Shown here in pieces: positions 16,906 through 26,909 of a DNA stretch of 64,000 nucleotides; the stretch's first letter is position 1, and each line of letters starts with the position of its first letter. The DNA is from Ornithinimicrobium humiphilum (GTDB lineage: Bacteria; Actinomycetota; Actinomycetes; Actinomycetales; Dermatophilaceae), in contig NZ_VFPU01000001.1 in the NCBI RefSeq assembly GCF_006716885.1, positions 2,728,001 to 2,792,000 of the forward strand, read 5' to 3'. The translations under genes were made by a program, and so were the position numbers. The notes beneath the pieces are model-generated. The model was not told the DNA's origin, made no database searches, and saw nothing but the letters and a program-made list of their open reading frames with translations.

Positions 16906-17559
16906 CTACTTGTCGAAGAGCTTGGCGCCCAGCACGGCCGCCTGCGTGCGCCGCTCGAGGCCGAGCTTGGACAGCAGGCTCGTGACGTAGTTCTTCACGG
17001 TCTTCTCCGCGAGGAAGAGCGTCTCCGCGATCTGCCGGTTGGTCATGCCCTCGGCGATGAGCTCGAGGATCCGACGCTCCTGCTCGGTGAGCAGCGCCAG
17101 CTTGTCGGCCTGCGGGTCGCCGCGGCGCAGCCGCTCCATGACCTTGGTGACCAGGGTGGGGTCGAGCAGCGAGCGGCCGGAGGCGATGCTGCGGATGCCG
17201 TCGACGAGGTCGGTGCCGGCGATCTGCTTGAGCACGTAGCCGTCGGCCCCGGCCATGATCGAGGCGAAGAGCGCCTCGTCGTCGTCGTAGCTGGTGAGGA
17301 TCAGCGCGCGCACCTGCGGGTTGGCGGCGCGCACGTCGCGGCAGACCTCGACCCCGCTGCCGTCGGGCAGCCGCCCGTCGAGCACGGCGACGTCGGGGGC
17401 CAGCTCGACGATCTCGCGGGTGGCTGTCACGGCGCTGCCGGACTCCCCCACGATCTCGAGGTCCGGCTCGGCGGAGAGCAGGTCGTGCAGACCCCGACGC
17501 ACCAGCTCGTGGTCGTCGAGCAGGTAGACGCGGATCTTCCGCCCGGGCGCTGCCTCCAT
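16906..17559 (-). CDS. DevR/DosR-like NarL-family response regulator
   Basis: 217-residue regulator. The receiver domain has the acidic pair DDHE (Asp15-Asp16), phospho-acceptor Asp61 in VAVLDGRLPDGSG, and Lys in YVLKQI. The C-terminal LuxR-type HTH (TNRQIAETLFLAEKTVKNYV, then LLSKLGLERRTQAA) is very close to mycobacterial DevR/DosR. The sensor at 13125-14639 is the likely partner. Unusually, it follows the polyprenyl synthase by 14 bases, so it may be read from the complex I operon as well as from its own promoter. Likely targets include doxX. Confidence 0.88.
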   Translation of the reverse strand: MEAAPGRKIRVYLLDDHELVRRGLHDLLSAEPDLEIVGESGSAVTATREIVELAPDVAVLDGRLPDGSGVEVCRDVRAANPQVRALILTSYDDDEALFASIMAGADGYVLKQIAGTDLVDGIRSIASGRSLLDPTLVTKVMERLRRGDPQADKLALLTEQERRILELIAEGMTNRQIAETLFLAEKTVKNYVTSLLSKLGLERRTQAAVLGAKLFDK

Positions 17560-17573
17560 CGTGCCAGTGTGCC

Positions 17574-18620
17574 TCAGCGGGAGCGCTCGGCGACACCGTC
17601 CACGAGCGCGCGCAGGGCGGCGACCGCGGGGCCGGGGTCGAGGGCGTCCAGCAGCACCCGGGCCTCGTCGGCGACGCGGGCCAGGTGCTGACGTGCCTGC
17701 CCCATGGCCGGGTGGGCCCGGAGCAGCTCCAGCGCCTCGGCGAGCTCCTCGGGGTCCTCGATCGGGCCACGGGTGAGCTCCTGCAGCCGCACGTCGGCCG
17801 GGTCGGTCGAGGTGCGGGCGTAGAGGACGGGCAGCGTGGCCTTGCCCTCGCGCAGGTCGGTGCCGGGGGTCTTGCCCGAGGTGTCGGAGTCGACGTCGAG
17901 CAGGTCGTCCGCGAGCTGGAAGACGACGCCCAGGCGCTCGCCGTACTCGGTGAGCGTCCGCACGGTCGCCGGGTCGCAGCCGCCGAACATCGCGCCGTAG
18001 CGCGCCGAGGTCGCGATGAGCGCGCCGGTCTTGTCCGCGAGGATCTGCAGGTATGCCGTGACCGCGGCCGGGTCGTGCGCGTCACCGGCGAGGGCGGCGC
18101 CCTCCGGGGCGGGGTCGGTCGTCTGGCGGTCGTCGCGGATCTGACCGGCGCACAGCCGCACGAAGGTCTCGGCCTGGATGCGGACCGCCTCGGCGCCCAG
18201 CCCCGCGACCACCGAGGAGGCGGTGCCGAAGAGCAGGTCGCCGACGAGGATCGCGGTGGCGTTGCCGTAGCGGGCATTGGCGCTCTGCACGCCGCGGCGC
18301 AGGTCGGCCTCGTCCATGACGTCGTCGTGGTAGAGCGACGCCAGGTGCGTCAGCTCCACCCCGACGGCCGCGTCGACGACGCGCTCGTCCCAGCCGTTGC
18401 CGACCTCGCTCGCGAGCAGGGTCAGCAGCGGCCGGAACCGCTTGCCGCCGGCCGCGGCCAGGTGGCCGGCGGCCTCGGCGACGAAGGGGTCGTCGTGGTC
18501 GACGACCTCGCGCAGGCGGGTGTCGACCGCGGCCATGCCCGCCGCGACGCGAGCCGTGAGGGCCTCGTCGACCCCCGGGAGGGAGCCGACGGCCACGGCG
18601 GGGCTGACCGGGGCGGTCAC
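17574..18620 (-). CDS. polyprenyl diphosphate synthase (menaquinone side chain)
   Basis: 348-residue long-chain trans-prenyl transferase. The first Asp-rich motif HDDVMDEADLRRG (DDVMD at 99-103) and the second FQLADDLLDVDSD, plus GGKRFRP, are diagnostic. Position directly after nuoN, coupled by a GTGA overlap, is the common actinobacterial order and points to making the hepta- to nonaprenyl tail of menaquinone. Chain length cannot be read reliably from sequence. Confidence 0.92.
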   Translation of the reverse strand: MTAPVSPAVAVGSLPGVDEALTARVAAGMAAVDTRLREVVDHDDPFVAEAAGHLAAAGGKRFRPLLTLLASEVGNGWDERVVDAAVGVELTHLASLYHDDVMDEADLRRGVQSANARYGNATAILVGDLLFGTASSVVAGLGAEAVRIQAETFVRLCAGQIRDDRQTTDPAPEGAALAGDAHDPAAVTAYLQILADKTGALIATSARYGAMFGGCDPATVRTLTEYGERLGVVFQLADDLLDVDSDTSGKTPGTDLREGKATLPVLYARTSTDPADVRLQELTRGPIEDPEELAEALELLRAHPAMGQARQHLARVADEARVLLDALDPGPAVAALRALVDGVAERSR

Positions 18621-20161
18621 CGCAGGAAGGCGGCGGTGCTCTGCGCCAGGTCGAGCAGCGGCGAGGGCATGACGCCCAGGCCCAGGGTCACGACGACGCC
18701 GGCCACGATCGCGAAGGTCGTGAGCACCGAGGGGCTCACCACCGCGGTGTCGCCGGTCCGCGCGTCGTCACCGAGCCACATCACGACCACGAGGCGGAAG
18801 TAGATGTAGGCGGTGACGGCGCTGGCGAGCACGCCGATGACGGCCAGCCACGCCCAGCCCTGGCTGATCGCGGCCGAGAAGACCGCGAACTTGCCGGTGA
18901 AGCCGGAGGTCAGCGGGATGCCCGCGAAGGCCAGCATGAGGAAGCTGAAGGCCGCGGCCACCCACGGGCTGCGCCGGCCCAGCCCGGCCCACTGGCCGAC
19001 CTGGGTGGCCTCGCTGCCGGAGGAGCGGACGAGGAAGACGATCGCGAAGGCCGGGATCGTCATGAAGCCGTAGGCCGCCAGGTAGAACATCGTGCTGGAG
19101 ATGCCGGCCTGGTCCATGGCGATCAGGCCCACCAGCACGAAGCCGGCGTGCGCGATCGAGGAGTAGGCCAGGATCCGCTTGACGTCGGTCTGGACGATCG
19201 ACAGGACCGCACCGACGACCATCGTCAGGGCGGCGACGCCGGCGATGACCGGCTGCCACTCCAGACGGGCGCCCTCGACGGCCACGTAGAGCACGCGGAG
19301 CATCGCGCCGAAGGCCGCGACCTTGGTGATCGCCGCCATGAAGCCGGTGACCGGGGTCGGGGCGCCCTGGTAGACGTCCGGGGTCCACATGTGGAAGGGC
19401 ACGGCGCCGACCTTGAAGAGCAGGCCGACGGCGAGCAGCAGGATGCCCGGGACGAGCAGCCCGTCCATGCCGGAGCTGGAGCCGATGGCCGCCGCGATGT
19501 CGCCGAAGCGCATCGAGCCGGCGTAGCCGTAGAGCATCGTCGCGCCGAAGAGGAAGAACGCCGAGCTGAAGGACCCCAGCAGGAAGTACTTCAGCGAGGC
19601 CTCCTGCGAGAGCAGGCGGCGACGGCGTGCCAGACCGGTGAGGACGTAGAGCGGCAGCGACAGCACCTCGAGGGCGATGAAGAGCAGCAGCAGGTCGTTG
19701 GCCGAGACGAAGAGCATCATGCCGCCGACCGACAGCAGCGCGAGCGGGAAGACCTCGGTCGTCGTCGCGCCGTGGCGGACCGCGAAGTCCTCCTCGGCCG
19801 AGCCCGGGCTGGCTGCGCCGGACTGGGTGAAGGCGTCCGGCTGGGTGCCGCCGAGGCGCTCGGACATGACGAGCAGGCCGAGCAGCGCCAGCAGCAGGAT
19901 CAGGCCCTGCAGCACCAGCGCGGGCCCGTCGAGGGCGAGGGTGCTCGCGGCGGTCAGGCCCTGGTTGTCCGGGCCCAGCACGACGAGGGCGACGAAGGCC
20001 AGGACGAGCGTGGCGAGGGACAGCGGCAGCTGCACGGCATACCGGGTGCGGCGACCCGCGAAGCCCTCCACGAGGACGCCGGCGAGGGCGCCCACGAACA
20101 CGATGATCAGCGGCAGCAGCCCGACGTAGTCGATGGCGGGCGCGACGAACTGGTCGGTCAT
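18617..20161 (-). CDS. nuoN: NADH-quinone oxidoreductase subunit N
   Basis: 514-residue antiporter-like membrane subunit of complex I with about 14 TM helices. The proton-channel pattern is visible (GLLFKVGAVPFHMWTPDVYQGAP with Lys, and KRILAYSSIAHAG). The ATG overlaps the nuoM stop by one base (TGATG) and the stop overlaps the polyprenyl synthase GTG. A charged loop near residue 110-130 (TQPDAFTQSGAASPGSAEED) is longer than in E. coli. Confidence 0.95.
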   Translation of the reverse strand: MTDQFVAPAIDYVGLLPLIIVFVGALAGVLVEGFAGRRTRYAVQLPLSLATLVLAFVALVVLGPDNQGLTAASTLALDGPALVLQGLILLLALLGLLVMSERLGGTQPDAFTQSGAASPGSAEEDFAVRHGATTTEVFPLALLSVGGMMLFVSANDLLLLFIALEVLSLPLYVLTGLARRRRLLSQEASLKYFLLGSFSSAFFLFGATMLYGYAGSMRFGDIAAAIGSSSGMDGLLVPGILLLAVGLLFKVGAVPFHMWTPDVYQGAPTPVTGFMAAITKVAAFGAMLRVLYVAVEGARLEWQPVIAGVAALTMVVGAVLSIVQTDVKRILAYSSIAHAGFVLVGLIAMDQAGISSTMFYLAAYGFMTIPAFAIVFLVRSSGSEATQVGQWAGLGRRSPWVAAAFSFLMLAFAGIPLTSGFTGKFAVFSAAISQGWAWLAVIGVLASAVTAYIYFRLVVVMWLGDDARTGDTAVVSPSVLTTFAIVAGVVVTLGLGVMPSPLLDLAQSTAAFLR

Positions 20162-21693
20162 CAGCGGCCACTCCCCTCAGCGGTAGCGGTGTCGACGGCC
20201 GGGGCGGGATCCGTGGCGCCCACGTGCTGCAGCGACTGCTGCACCGCGGGCTCCAGGACGTCGAGCACCGGCTTGGGGAAGAACCCCAGGAGCAGGAAGG
20301 CGGCCAGGACCGGCGCGACGGCCAGCTTCTCCCGGCCCGTCATGTCGGGCACGTCGGCCATGACCGGACGGGGCCCGGTCGCGATGCGCTGGTACATGAG
20401 CAACATGTAGAGCGCGGCCAGGACCACACCGACGGCGGCGACCACCGCGAAGAGCTGGTAGCGCTGGAAGACGCCGATGACGACCATGAACTCGCTGACG
20501 AAGGAGTTCAGGCCCGGCAGGGCCAGACCGGACATCGCCGAGAAGAGCAGGACGCCGGCGATGACCGGGGTGACCCGCTGCCAGCCGCCGTAGTCGCGGA
20601 TGTCACGCGAGCCGTGGCGCGCGATGAGCATGCCGGCGACGAGGAACAGCCCGGCCGTGGTGAAGCCGTGGTTGACCATGTAGAGGGTCGCGCCGACGCC
20701 GCCGACGGTGGTGAAGGCGAAGATGCCCATGACGATGAAGCCGAAGTGGCTCACCGAGGTGTAGGAGATCAGGCGCAGCATGTCGGTCTGGCCGATGGCC
20801 AGCAGCGCGCCGACGATCATCGACACCAGCGCCAGGCCCAGGATGACCGGGGTCGCCCACTGGCTGGCCTCGGGGAAGAGCGCCAGGCAGAAGCGGATCA
20901 TGCCGTAGGTGCCGACCTTGTCGAGGACGCCGATGAGCAGCACCGAGGTCGTCGGGCGCGCCTGCTCGGCGGCCAGCGGCAGCCAGGTGTGCACCGGCCA
21001 CATCGGGGCCTTGATCGCGAACGCGATGAAGAAGCCCATGAAGAGCCAGCGTCCGGTCGCGATCGACAGGTCCAGCCCGGTGAGGTTCTCGACGAGGAAG
21101 CCGTCGGTGCCGCGCGGGCCGGCGAGGTAGATGCCGATGACCGCGACGAGCATGACCAGACCGCCGACGAGGGAGTACAGCAGGAAGGTCGTGGCGGCCT
21201 TCCAGCGGCGGGCCCCGCCGAACATCCCGATGAGGAAGAACACCGGGATGAGCATGGCCTCGAAGAAGACGTAGAAGAGGAACACGTCGATCGCCGCGAA
21301 GACACCCACCATGGACGCGAGCAGCGTGAGCATGAGCGCGAAGTAGGTGTGCTGGCGACGGTCGTCGGCAGCGGGCACGTCGTTCCAGGCCGCGAGCATG
21401 CAGACCGGCACCAGGATCAGGCCCAGCAGGATCATCGTCAGCGAGATGCCGTCGACGCCGAGGGCGTAGGACACCCCGAACTGCGGGATCCAGGAGTGGA
21501 TCTCGGTGAGCTGGAACTGCTCGCCCGAGCCGGTGTCGTACTGCGTCAGCGCGCCGATCCCGACGGCCAGGGTGGCCAGCGAGAAGCCGAGCGCGACCGG
21601 CCGCACCGCGGTGCTGGCCCGCGGCAGCAGGGCCACCACCAGCGCGCCGACGAGCGGCAGCACCAGGAGCGTGGTCAACCAGGGGACGTTCAT
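20161..21693 (-). CDS. nuoM: NADH-quinone oxidoreductase subunit M
   Basis: 510-residue proton-pumping membrane subunit. The conserved FYVFFEAMLIPVFFLIG (channel Glu), AIKAPMWPVHTWLPLAA and LRLISYTSVSHFGF are present. Start taken at the ATG at 21693 (MNVPWLTT), which shares one base with the nuoL stop; frame upstream is a shadow of nuoL. The C-terminal tail after the last TM is Ala/Thr-rich. Confidence 0.95.
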   Translation of the reverse strand: MNVPWLTTLLVLPLVGALVVALLPRASTAVRPVALGFSLATLAVGIGALTQYDTGSGEQFQLTEIHSWIPQFGVSYALGVDGISLTMILLGLILVPVCMLAAWNDVPAADDRRQHTYFALMLTLLASMVGVFAAIDVFLFYVFFEAMLIPVFFLIGMFGGARRWKAATTFLLYSLVGGLVMLVAVIGIYLAGPRGTDGFLVENLTGLDLSIATGRWLFMGFFIAFAIKAPMWPVHTWLPLAAEQARPTTSVLLIGVLDKVGTYGMIRFCLALFPEASQWATPVILGLALVSMIVGALLAIGQTDMLRLISYTSVSHFGFIVMGIFAFTTVGGVGATLYMVNHGFTTAGLFLVAGMLIARHGSRDIRDYGGWQRVTPVIAGVLLFSAMSGLALPGLNSFVSEFMVVIGVFQRYQLFAVVAAVGVVLAALYMLLMYQRIATGPRPVMADVPDMTGREKLAVAPVLAAFLLLGFFPKPVLDVLEPAVQQSLQHVGATDPAPAVDTATAEGSGR

Positions 21694-23657
21694 CACTGCA
21701 TCACCCACACAGCACCGAGGATGGCGACGACACCGAGCAGCATCGTCAGGGCATAGGAACGGACGAAGCCGTTCTGGGCGCGGCGGAGCACGCCCGAGAG
21801 GCCGGTCAGACCGGCGGAGGTGCCGCCGGTGAGGCCGCCCTCCACGACCACGCGATCGCTCTCGACGAGGGTGTCGACCAGCGCGGCGCCAGGGGCCCGG
21901 AAGAAGGCCTCGTTGACGTCGTCCTGGAAGAGATCGCGACGGGCGGCGCGGACCGCGAAGCTGCCCTCGGGGGCGACCTCCGGCACGTCCGCGCGGCCGT
22001 AGCGCAGCCAGGCGTAGGCGACGCCGGCGAGCATGAGCACGAAGACCGCCACCTGGATGACGATGACCGGGATCACCGGCTCGTGGTGCTCGGCGTGGCC
22101 GAAGACCGGCTCGAGCCAGCCGTCGAGCACGCCGGTCGGCCAGAGCGCGGCGCCCAGGAAGAGCGAACCGACCGCGAGGACCATCATCGGCACGGTCATG
22201 ACCAGCGGGGCCTCGTGCGGGTCGATGTCGTCCTCCCAGCGGGCCTTCCCGTGGAAGGTCATGAAGAAGAGGCGCGACATGTAGAAGGCGGTGACGCCGG
22301 CGGTGACCAGCGTGGCCAGGCCGAAGACCCAGGGGCGCCAGCCCTCGCCGACGAAGGCGGCCTCGATGATGAGGTCCTTGCTCCACCAGCCGGACAGCAG
22401 CGGCACACCGATGATGGCGGCCCAGCCGGCGGCGAAGGTCAGCCAGGTGATCTTGACCTTCGTCGACAGGGCACCGAAGCGGCGCATGTCGACCCGGTCC
22501 CGCATGGCGTGCATGACGGACCCGGCACCGAGGAACATGCCGGCCTTGAAGAAGCCGTGCGTGACCAGGTGGAAGATCGCGAAGGTGTAGCCGACCGGGC
22601 CGAGGCCGACCGCCAGCATCATGTAGCCGATCTGCGACATCGTGGAGGCGGCCAGCGCCTTCTTGATGTCGTCCTTGGCGCAACCCACGACCGCCCCGTA
22701 GACCAGGGTGATCGCACCCACGATCGTGACGGCCAGCTGGGCGTCCGGCGTGAGGTTGTAGATGTGCTGCGAGCGGGCCACGAGGTAGACACCGGCGGTG
22801 ACCATGGTCGCCGCGTGGATGAGGGCCGACACGGGGGTCGGACCGGCCATCGCGTCGCCCAGCCAGCTCTGCAGCGGGAACTGCGCCGACTTGGCGCACG
22901 CACCGAGCAGCAGGGCCAGGCCGATGAGCGTCAGCGTCAGGTCGGAGGCGCCGGAGGCCGCCCCGTGCACGGTGGCGTAGTCGAGGGCGCCGAAGGTGGC
23001 GAACATCAGACCCATCGCCAGGATCATCCCGACGTCACCGATGCGGTTGACGATGAACGCCTTGTTGGCCGCGGTGGCGTAGGCCGGGTTGTGGTTCCAG
23101 AAGCCGATGAGCAGGTAGGACGCCAGACCGACGCCCTCCCAGCCGACGAAGAGCAGCATGTAGGAGTCGGCCAGCACCAGCAGCAGCATCGCGGCCACGA
23201 ACAGGTTGAGGTAGCCGAAGAACCGCCGCTTGTCGGGGTCGTGCTCCATGTAGCCCAGCGAGTAGACGTGGATCAGCGAGCCCACGAACGTGATGAGCAT
23301 GACGAAGGTCAGCGACAGCGGGTCGAGGAGGAGACCGGCGGAGAGCTGCAGGTCGCCGGCGGAGACCCAGTCCCACAGGTTCAGCTGCAGGGCACGCTCG
23401 GCCTCGTCCTGGCCGCGCAGCTGGAGGATGACCAGCACGCCGACCACGAAGGAGGACCAGGACAGGGCGGTGGCGAGCAGCGGCCCCCAACGGTCGGTGC
23501 GGCGCCCGCCGAAGAGCAGGACCGCGGCACCCAGCAGCGGGAGCGCGATCATCAGCCAGCCCACCTGCGCGACACCACCGTCGACCGGGGTGTAGGCCGC
23601 GGGTTCGGCCGCAGCCGGGGCGACGCTGACGAGGCGCGTCAGTTCGGACACAGACAC
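21693..23657 (-). CDS. nuoL: NADH-quinone oxidoreductase subunit L
   Basis: 654-residue proton-pumping subunit with the long C-terminal lateral helix. Conserved blocks: FVGWEGVGLASYLLIGFW, KSAQFPLQSWLGDAMAGPTPVSALIHAATMV and KDDIKKALAASTMSQIGYM. GTG start at 23657 has AAGGAG nine bases upstream, in the 13-base gap after nuoK; a second GTG six bases on is possible. Confidence 0.95.
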   Translation of the reverse strand: MSVSELTRLVSVAPAAAEPAAYTPVDGGVAQVGWLMIALPLLGAAVLLFGGRRTDRWGPLLATALSWSSFVVGVLVILQLRGQDEAERALQLNLWDWVSAGDLQLSAGLLLDPLSLTFVMLITFVGSLIHVYSLGYMEHDPDKRRFFGYLNLFVAAMLLLVLADSYMLLFVGWEGVGLASYLLIGFWNHNPAYATAANKAFIVNRIGDVGMILAMGLMFATFGALDYATVHGAASGASDLTLTLIGLALLLGACAKSAQFPLQSWLGDAMAGPTPVSALIHAATMVTAGVYLVARSQHIYNLTPDAQLAVTIVGAITLVYGAVVGCAKDDIKKALAASTMSQIGYMMLAVGLGPVGYTFAIFHLVTHGFFKAGMFLGAGSVMHAMRDRVDMRRFGALSTKVKITWLTFAAGWAAIIGVPLLSGWWSKDLIIEAAFVGEGWRPWVFGLATLVTAGVTAFYMSRLFFMTFHGKARWEDDIDPHEAPLVMTVPMMVLAVGSLFLGAALWPTGVLDGWLEPVFGHAEHHEPVIPVIVIQVAVFVLMLAGVAYAWLRYGRADVPEVAPEGSFAVRAARRDLFQDDVNEAFFRAPGAALVDTLVESDRVVVEGGLTGGTSAGLTGLSGVLRRAQNGFVRSYALTMLLGVVAILGAVWVMQ

Positions 23658-23670
23658 TTCAGCTCGCTCC

Positions 23671-23970
23671 TTACAGCTTCAGCAGGTTGGCGTCGTCGAC
23701 GGAGGCCGACCGGCGCGCACGGAAGATGGACATGATGATCGCCAGGCCGACCACGACCTCGGCCGCAGCGACGACCATGACGAACAGGGCGTAGACCTGC
23801 CCGTCCAGACCGCCGTGCATGCGCGAGAAGGTCACCAGCGAGAGGTTGCAGGCGTTGAGCATGAGCTCGATGCCCATGAACACGATGATCGTGTTGCGGC
23901 GCACCAGCACCGTGATCGCGCCGATGGTGAAGAGCACCACCGACAGGTAGATGTAGGCCTCGAGCCCCAT
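23671..23970 (-). CDS. nuoK: NADH-quinone oxidoreductase subunit K
   Basis: 99-residue three-TM subunit of usual length. The membrane Glu residues sit in [17 protein letters not shown] and [13 protein letters not shown]. Ends with TAA, rare in this window. ATG overlaps the nuoJ stop by one base. Confidence 0.95.
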   Translation of the reverse strand: MGLEAYIYLSVVLFTIGAITVLVRRNTIIVFMGIELMLNACNLSLVTFSRMHGGLDGQVYALFVMVVAAAEVVVGLAIIMSIFRARRSASVDDANLLKL

Positions 23971-24815
23971 CAGCGCTCAACCTCCTGGGTCTGCGGAAGG
24001 TCGGTGGTCGTCGTGGGCGGGGTGTCCGTCTGCTCCGGCTCGCGCGTGAGCAGCGTCTCGCGCGGGTCCTGCAGCCGGTAGGCGTCGGGCTCGGCCATCT
24101 GGCCGCGGGCCACGAGGATGCGGGGCACGGACTCCTCCACCGGGGTACCGTCCGGCGCCAGGGCGGGGGTGTCGGCGGCGTTGTGGCGGGCGTAGACGCC
24201 AGGGTTGGGCTTGCCGGCGAGCCACTTGCCCGAGCGCATCTTCTCCTCGGCCGCCTCGCGCTGGGTGCGGCGCGGCAGCAGCCGCTCGCGGTGCGCCAGC
24301 GCCATCGCGCCCATGACCGCGATGACCAGGAGCGCACCGAGGACCTCGAAGGGGAGCACCTGGCGCTCGAAGATCTCGCGCGCCAGCGCGGTGACCGGGC
24401 CCTCCTCCTGCGCCTGGGCCAGGCCCGCCGCGGCCGGCCACTCCACGCGGGTCAGGCCGAAGACGGCCGCGGCGGCGAAGCCGGCACCCAGGAGGAACGC
24501 CCAGAAGCGCTGGCCCCTGAGCGTCTCGACCATGGACTCCGAGGCGTCGCGCCCGACGAGCATGACGACGAAGAGGAAGAGCATCATCACGGCGCCGGAG
24601 TAGACGAACACCTGGATGATGCCGACGAACTCGGCGTCCTGGACGATGTAGACGACACCCAGGCTGACCATCGTCACGGCCATCGCCATGGCGGCGTGCA
24701 CGGCCTTGCGCGCGAAGAGCAGGCCCAGCGCCCCGGCGACGGTCAGGATGGCCAGCACCCAGAACATCACCTGCTCACCCCCCGAGACCAGCTCGGGTCC
24801 TGTGGTCTCGATCAT
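23970..24815 (-). CDS. nuoJ: NADH-quinone oxidoreductase subunit J
   Basis: 281-residue membrane subunit; five TM helices in the first 180 residues, with the pi-bulge region [24 protein letters not shown]. The last 100 residues form a soluble, proline- and acid-rich tail ([27 protein letters not shown]) absent from E. coli NuoJ but usual in actinobacteria. The ATG overlaps the end of nuoI. Confidence 0.95.
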   Translation of the reverse strand: MIETTGPELVSGGEQVMFWVLAILTVAGALGLLFARKAVHAAMAMAVTMVSLGVVYIVQDAEFVGIIQVFVYSGAVMMLFLFVVMLVGRDASESMVETLRGQRFWAFLLGAGFAAAAVFGLTRVEWPAAAGLAQAQEEGPVTALAREIFERQVLPFEVLGALLVIAVMGAMALAHRERLLPRRTQREAAEEKMRSGKWLAGKPNPGVYARHNAADTPALAPDGTPVEESVPRILVARGQMAEPDAYRLQDPRETLLTREPEQTDTPPTTTTDLPQTQEVER

Positions 24816-25498
24816 CGGGTGGCCTCCTCGGTGGTGCGCTCGCCCTCGGCGTCCCGCCGGGCGACGTACTCACGCTGCTCCTGGGTCGGGCCGGTGACCT
24901 GACCGCGGTAGTAGTCGCGCTCCTCCATACCGGCGGCCATCGGGAACGGCGGCTGGAGCATGTCCTGGCCCAGCGGCGCGAGCAGCTGGTGCTTCTCGTA
25001 GATGAGCGGGGCGCGACGGCTGTCGGTCAGCTCGTACTCGTTGGTCATCGTCAGCGCGCGGGTCGGGCACGCCTCGATGCACAGGCCGCAGAAGATGCAG
25101 CGCAGGTAGTTGATCTGGTAGACGCGGCCGTAGCGCTCGCCGGGGCTGAAGCGGGCCTCGTCGGTGTTGTCCGCACCCTCGACGTAGATGGCGTCGGCCG
25201 GGCAGGCCCAGGCGCACAGCTCGCAGCCGACGCACTTCTCGAGCCCGTCGGGGTGACGGTTGAGCTGGTGCCGACCGTGGAAGCGCGGCGCCGTGGGGCG
25301 CTTGACCTCGGGGTACTCCGTCGTGGCCACCTTGCGGAACTGGGTGGCGAAGGTGATCCCGAAGCCGGCCACGGGGGCGAAGAGCTGGGCGAGCAGCCCC
25401 GGCTCCTTGCGGCCGCCGCTGCGGTCGCTCTCCGGGCGCGCCGGAGCCGCTGCCGGCTCCCGGCGGCTGGGGGTGGTCGGGTCGTTCTGGTCAGCCAC
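24812..25498 (-). CDS. nuoI: NADH-quinone oxidoreductase subunit I, 2x[4Fe-4S]
   Basis: 228-residue ferredoxin-like subunit carrying clusters N6a and N6b, shown by [12 protein letters not shown] and [15 protein letters not shown] start at 25498 (VADQNDPT) chosen because it overlaps the nuoH stop; frame further upstream is a shadow of nuoH. It has about 30 extra charged residues at the N-terminus and a short C-terminal tail compared with E. coli. Confidence 0.95.
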   Translation of the reverse strand: MADQNDPTTPSRREPAAAPARPESDRSGGRKEPGLLAQLFAPVAGFGITFATQFRKVATTEYPEVKRPTAPRFHGRHQLNRHPDGLEKCVGCELCAWACPADAIYVEGADNTDEARFSPGERYGRVYQINYLRCIFCGLCIEACPTRALTMTNEYELTDSRRAPLIYEKHQLLAPLGQDMLQPPFPMAAGMEERDYYRGQVTGPTQEQREYVARRDAEGERTTEEATR

Positions 25499-26909
25499 GA
25501 CGCTCCTCCGTGTCGGTGTCGTTGTGGGCGGGCTCCGTGCGGGCGGCGACCGGCTGGGCGGCCTCCACGGCGCGTCGGGGCTCGACGAGCTTCTGGCCGG
25601 GCAGCGGCGGCACCGGGTAGCCGTCGGCGAAGGGGTCGACCTCCGGCGGCACCGCCATCCGCTGCTCACGCTCGGCCTGCCGCGTCTGGGCCCGGCGGTC
25701 CCACAGGAAGATCCCGAGCAGGACGAAGATGCCGATGACGACCAGGGTCGCGACGGTGGTCCAGCGGCCCTCGCCGAAGTAGCCCTCCTGCGCCGCGCGG
25801 ATCGCGATGACCGCGACCACCCAGGCGAGGGACAGCGGAATGAGCAGCTTCCAGCCCAGCTTCATGAACTGGTCGTAGCGGACGCGCGGCAGGGAGCCGC
25901 GGAGCCAGACGAACACCCAGATGAAGAACCACATCTTGAGGGTGAACCAGAGCAGGCCCCACCAGCCCTCGCTCAGCATGCCGTCGCCGATGAGGTTGAG
26001 CGGCCACGGGGCGTGGTAGCCACCGAGGAAGAGCGTGGTCGCCAGCGCCGAGACGGTGAACATGTTGATGTACTCGCCGAGGAAGAACATCGCGAACTTC
26101 ATCGAGGAGTACTCGGTGTGGAAGCCACCACCGAGCTCGCCCTCGCCCTCGGCGAGGTCGAAGGGCAGGCGGTTGGTCTCGCCGACCATCGTGATGACGT
26201 AGACCACGAAGCTGAAGAACAGCGGCACGACGTACCAGGACGGAATCCCGAGGATCCACTCCTGCGACTGGGCCGCGACGATCTGGGTGGTCGACATCGA
26301 CCCGGCGTAGAGGAAGACCGCGACGAGCGACAGACCCATGGCGATCTCGTAGGAGATGACCTGGGCGGTCGAGCGCAGACCACCGAGCAACGGGTAGGTC
26401 GACCCGGATGACCAGCCGGCGAGCACGAAGCCGTAGGCCCCGACGCCCGCGGCGGCGAGCACCAGCAGGACCGCGACCGGGGTGTCGGTCAGCTGCAGCG
26501 GCGTGGTGTGCCCGAACATCTGGACGTCGCCGCCGAGCGGGATGATCGCGAAGGAGACGAACGCCATCGACGCCACGATGAGCGGGGCGGCGATGTACAT
26601 CACCTTGTCGACGGCCTTGGGGGTGATGTCCTCCTTGAGGAACAGCTTGATGCCGTCCGCGAGGGTCTGGAGGAGGCCGAGCGGGCCGAGCCGGTTGGGG
26701 CCCGGGCGCTGCTGCATCCGTCCGATCACCCGGCGCTCGAACCAGATGACGATGACCATCGAGATCATCACGTAGACGAAGAGGAACAGCGCCTTGACGA
26801 ACGACAGCCACACCGGGGTGTCGCTGAAGTCGGCCACCGGCAGGTCGGAGGCCACCAGGGCGGGACCGGCCGCCAGCAGGTCGGGGTATGCGGTCAGGAT
26901 GCCGCTCAT
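25491..26909 (-). CDS. nuoH: NADH-quinone oxidoreductase subunit H
   Basis: 472-residue membrane subunit forming the quinone-binding chamber with NuoB and NuoD. Signatures: [32 protein letters not shown] (shown in part) and [23 protein letters not shown]. The last 70 residues (after the final TM) are a soluble tail. ATG overlaps the nuoG stop by four bases. Confidence 0.95.
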   Translation of the reverse strand: MSGILTAYPDLLAAGPALVASDLPVADFSDTPVWLSFVKALFLFVYVMISMVIVIWFERRVIGRMQQRPGPNRLGPLGLLQTLADGIKLFLKEDITPKAVDKVMYIAAPLIVASMAFVSFAIIPLGGDVQMFGHTTPLQLTDTPVAVLLVLAAAGVGAYGFVLAGWSSGSTYPLLGGLRSTAQVISYEIAMGLSLVAVFLYAGSMSTTQIVAAQSQEWILGIPSWYVVPLFFSFVVYVITMVGETNRLPFDLAEGEGELGGGFHTEYSSMKFAMFFLGEYINMFTVSALATTLFLGGYHAPWPLNLIGDGMLSEGWWGLLWFTLKMWFFIWVFVWLRGSLPRVRYDQFMKLGWKLLIPLSLAWVVAVIAIRAAQEGYFGEGRWTTVATLVVIGIFVLLGIFLWDRRAQTRQAEREQRMAVPPEVDPFADGYPVPPLPGQKLVEPRRAVEAAQPVAARTEPAHNDTDTEERRG

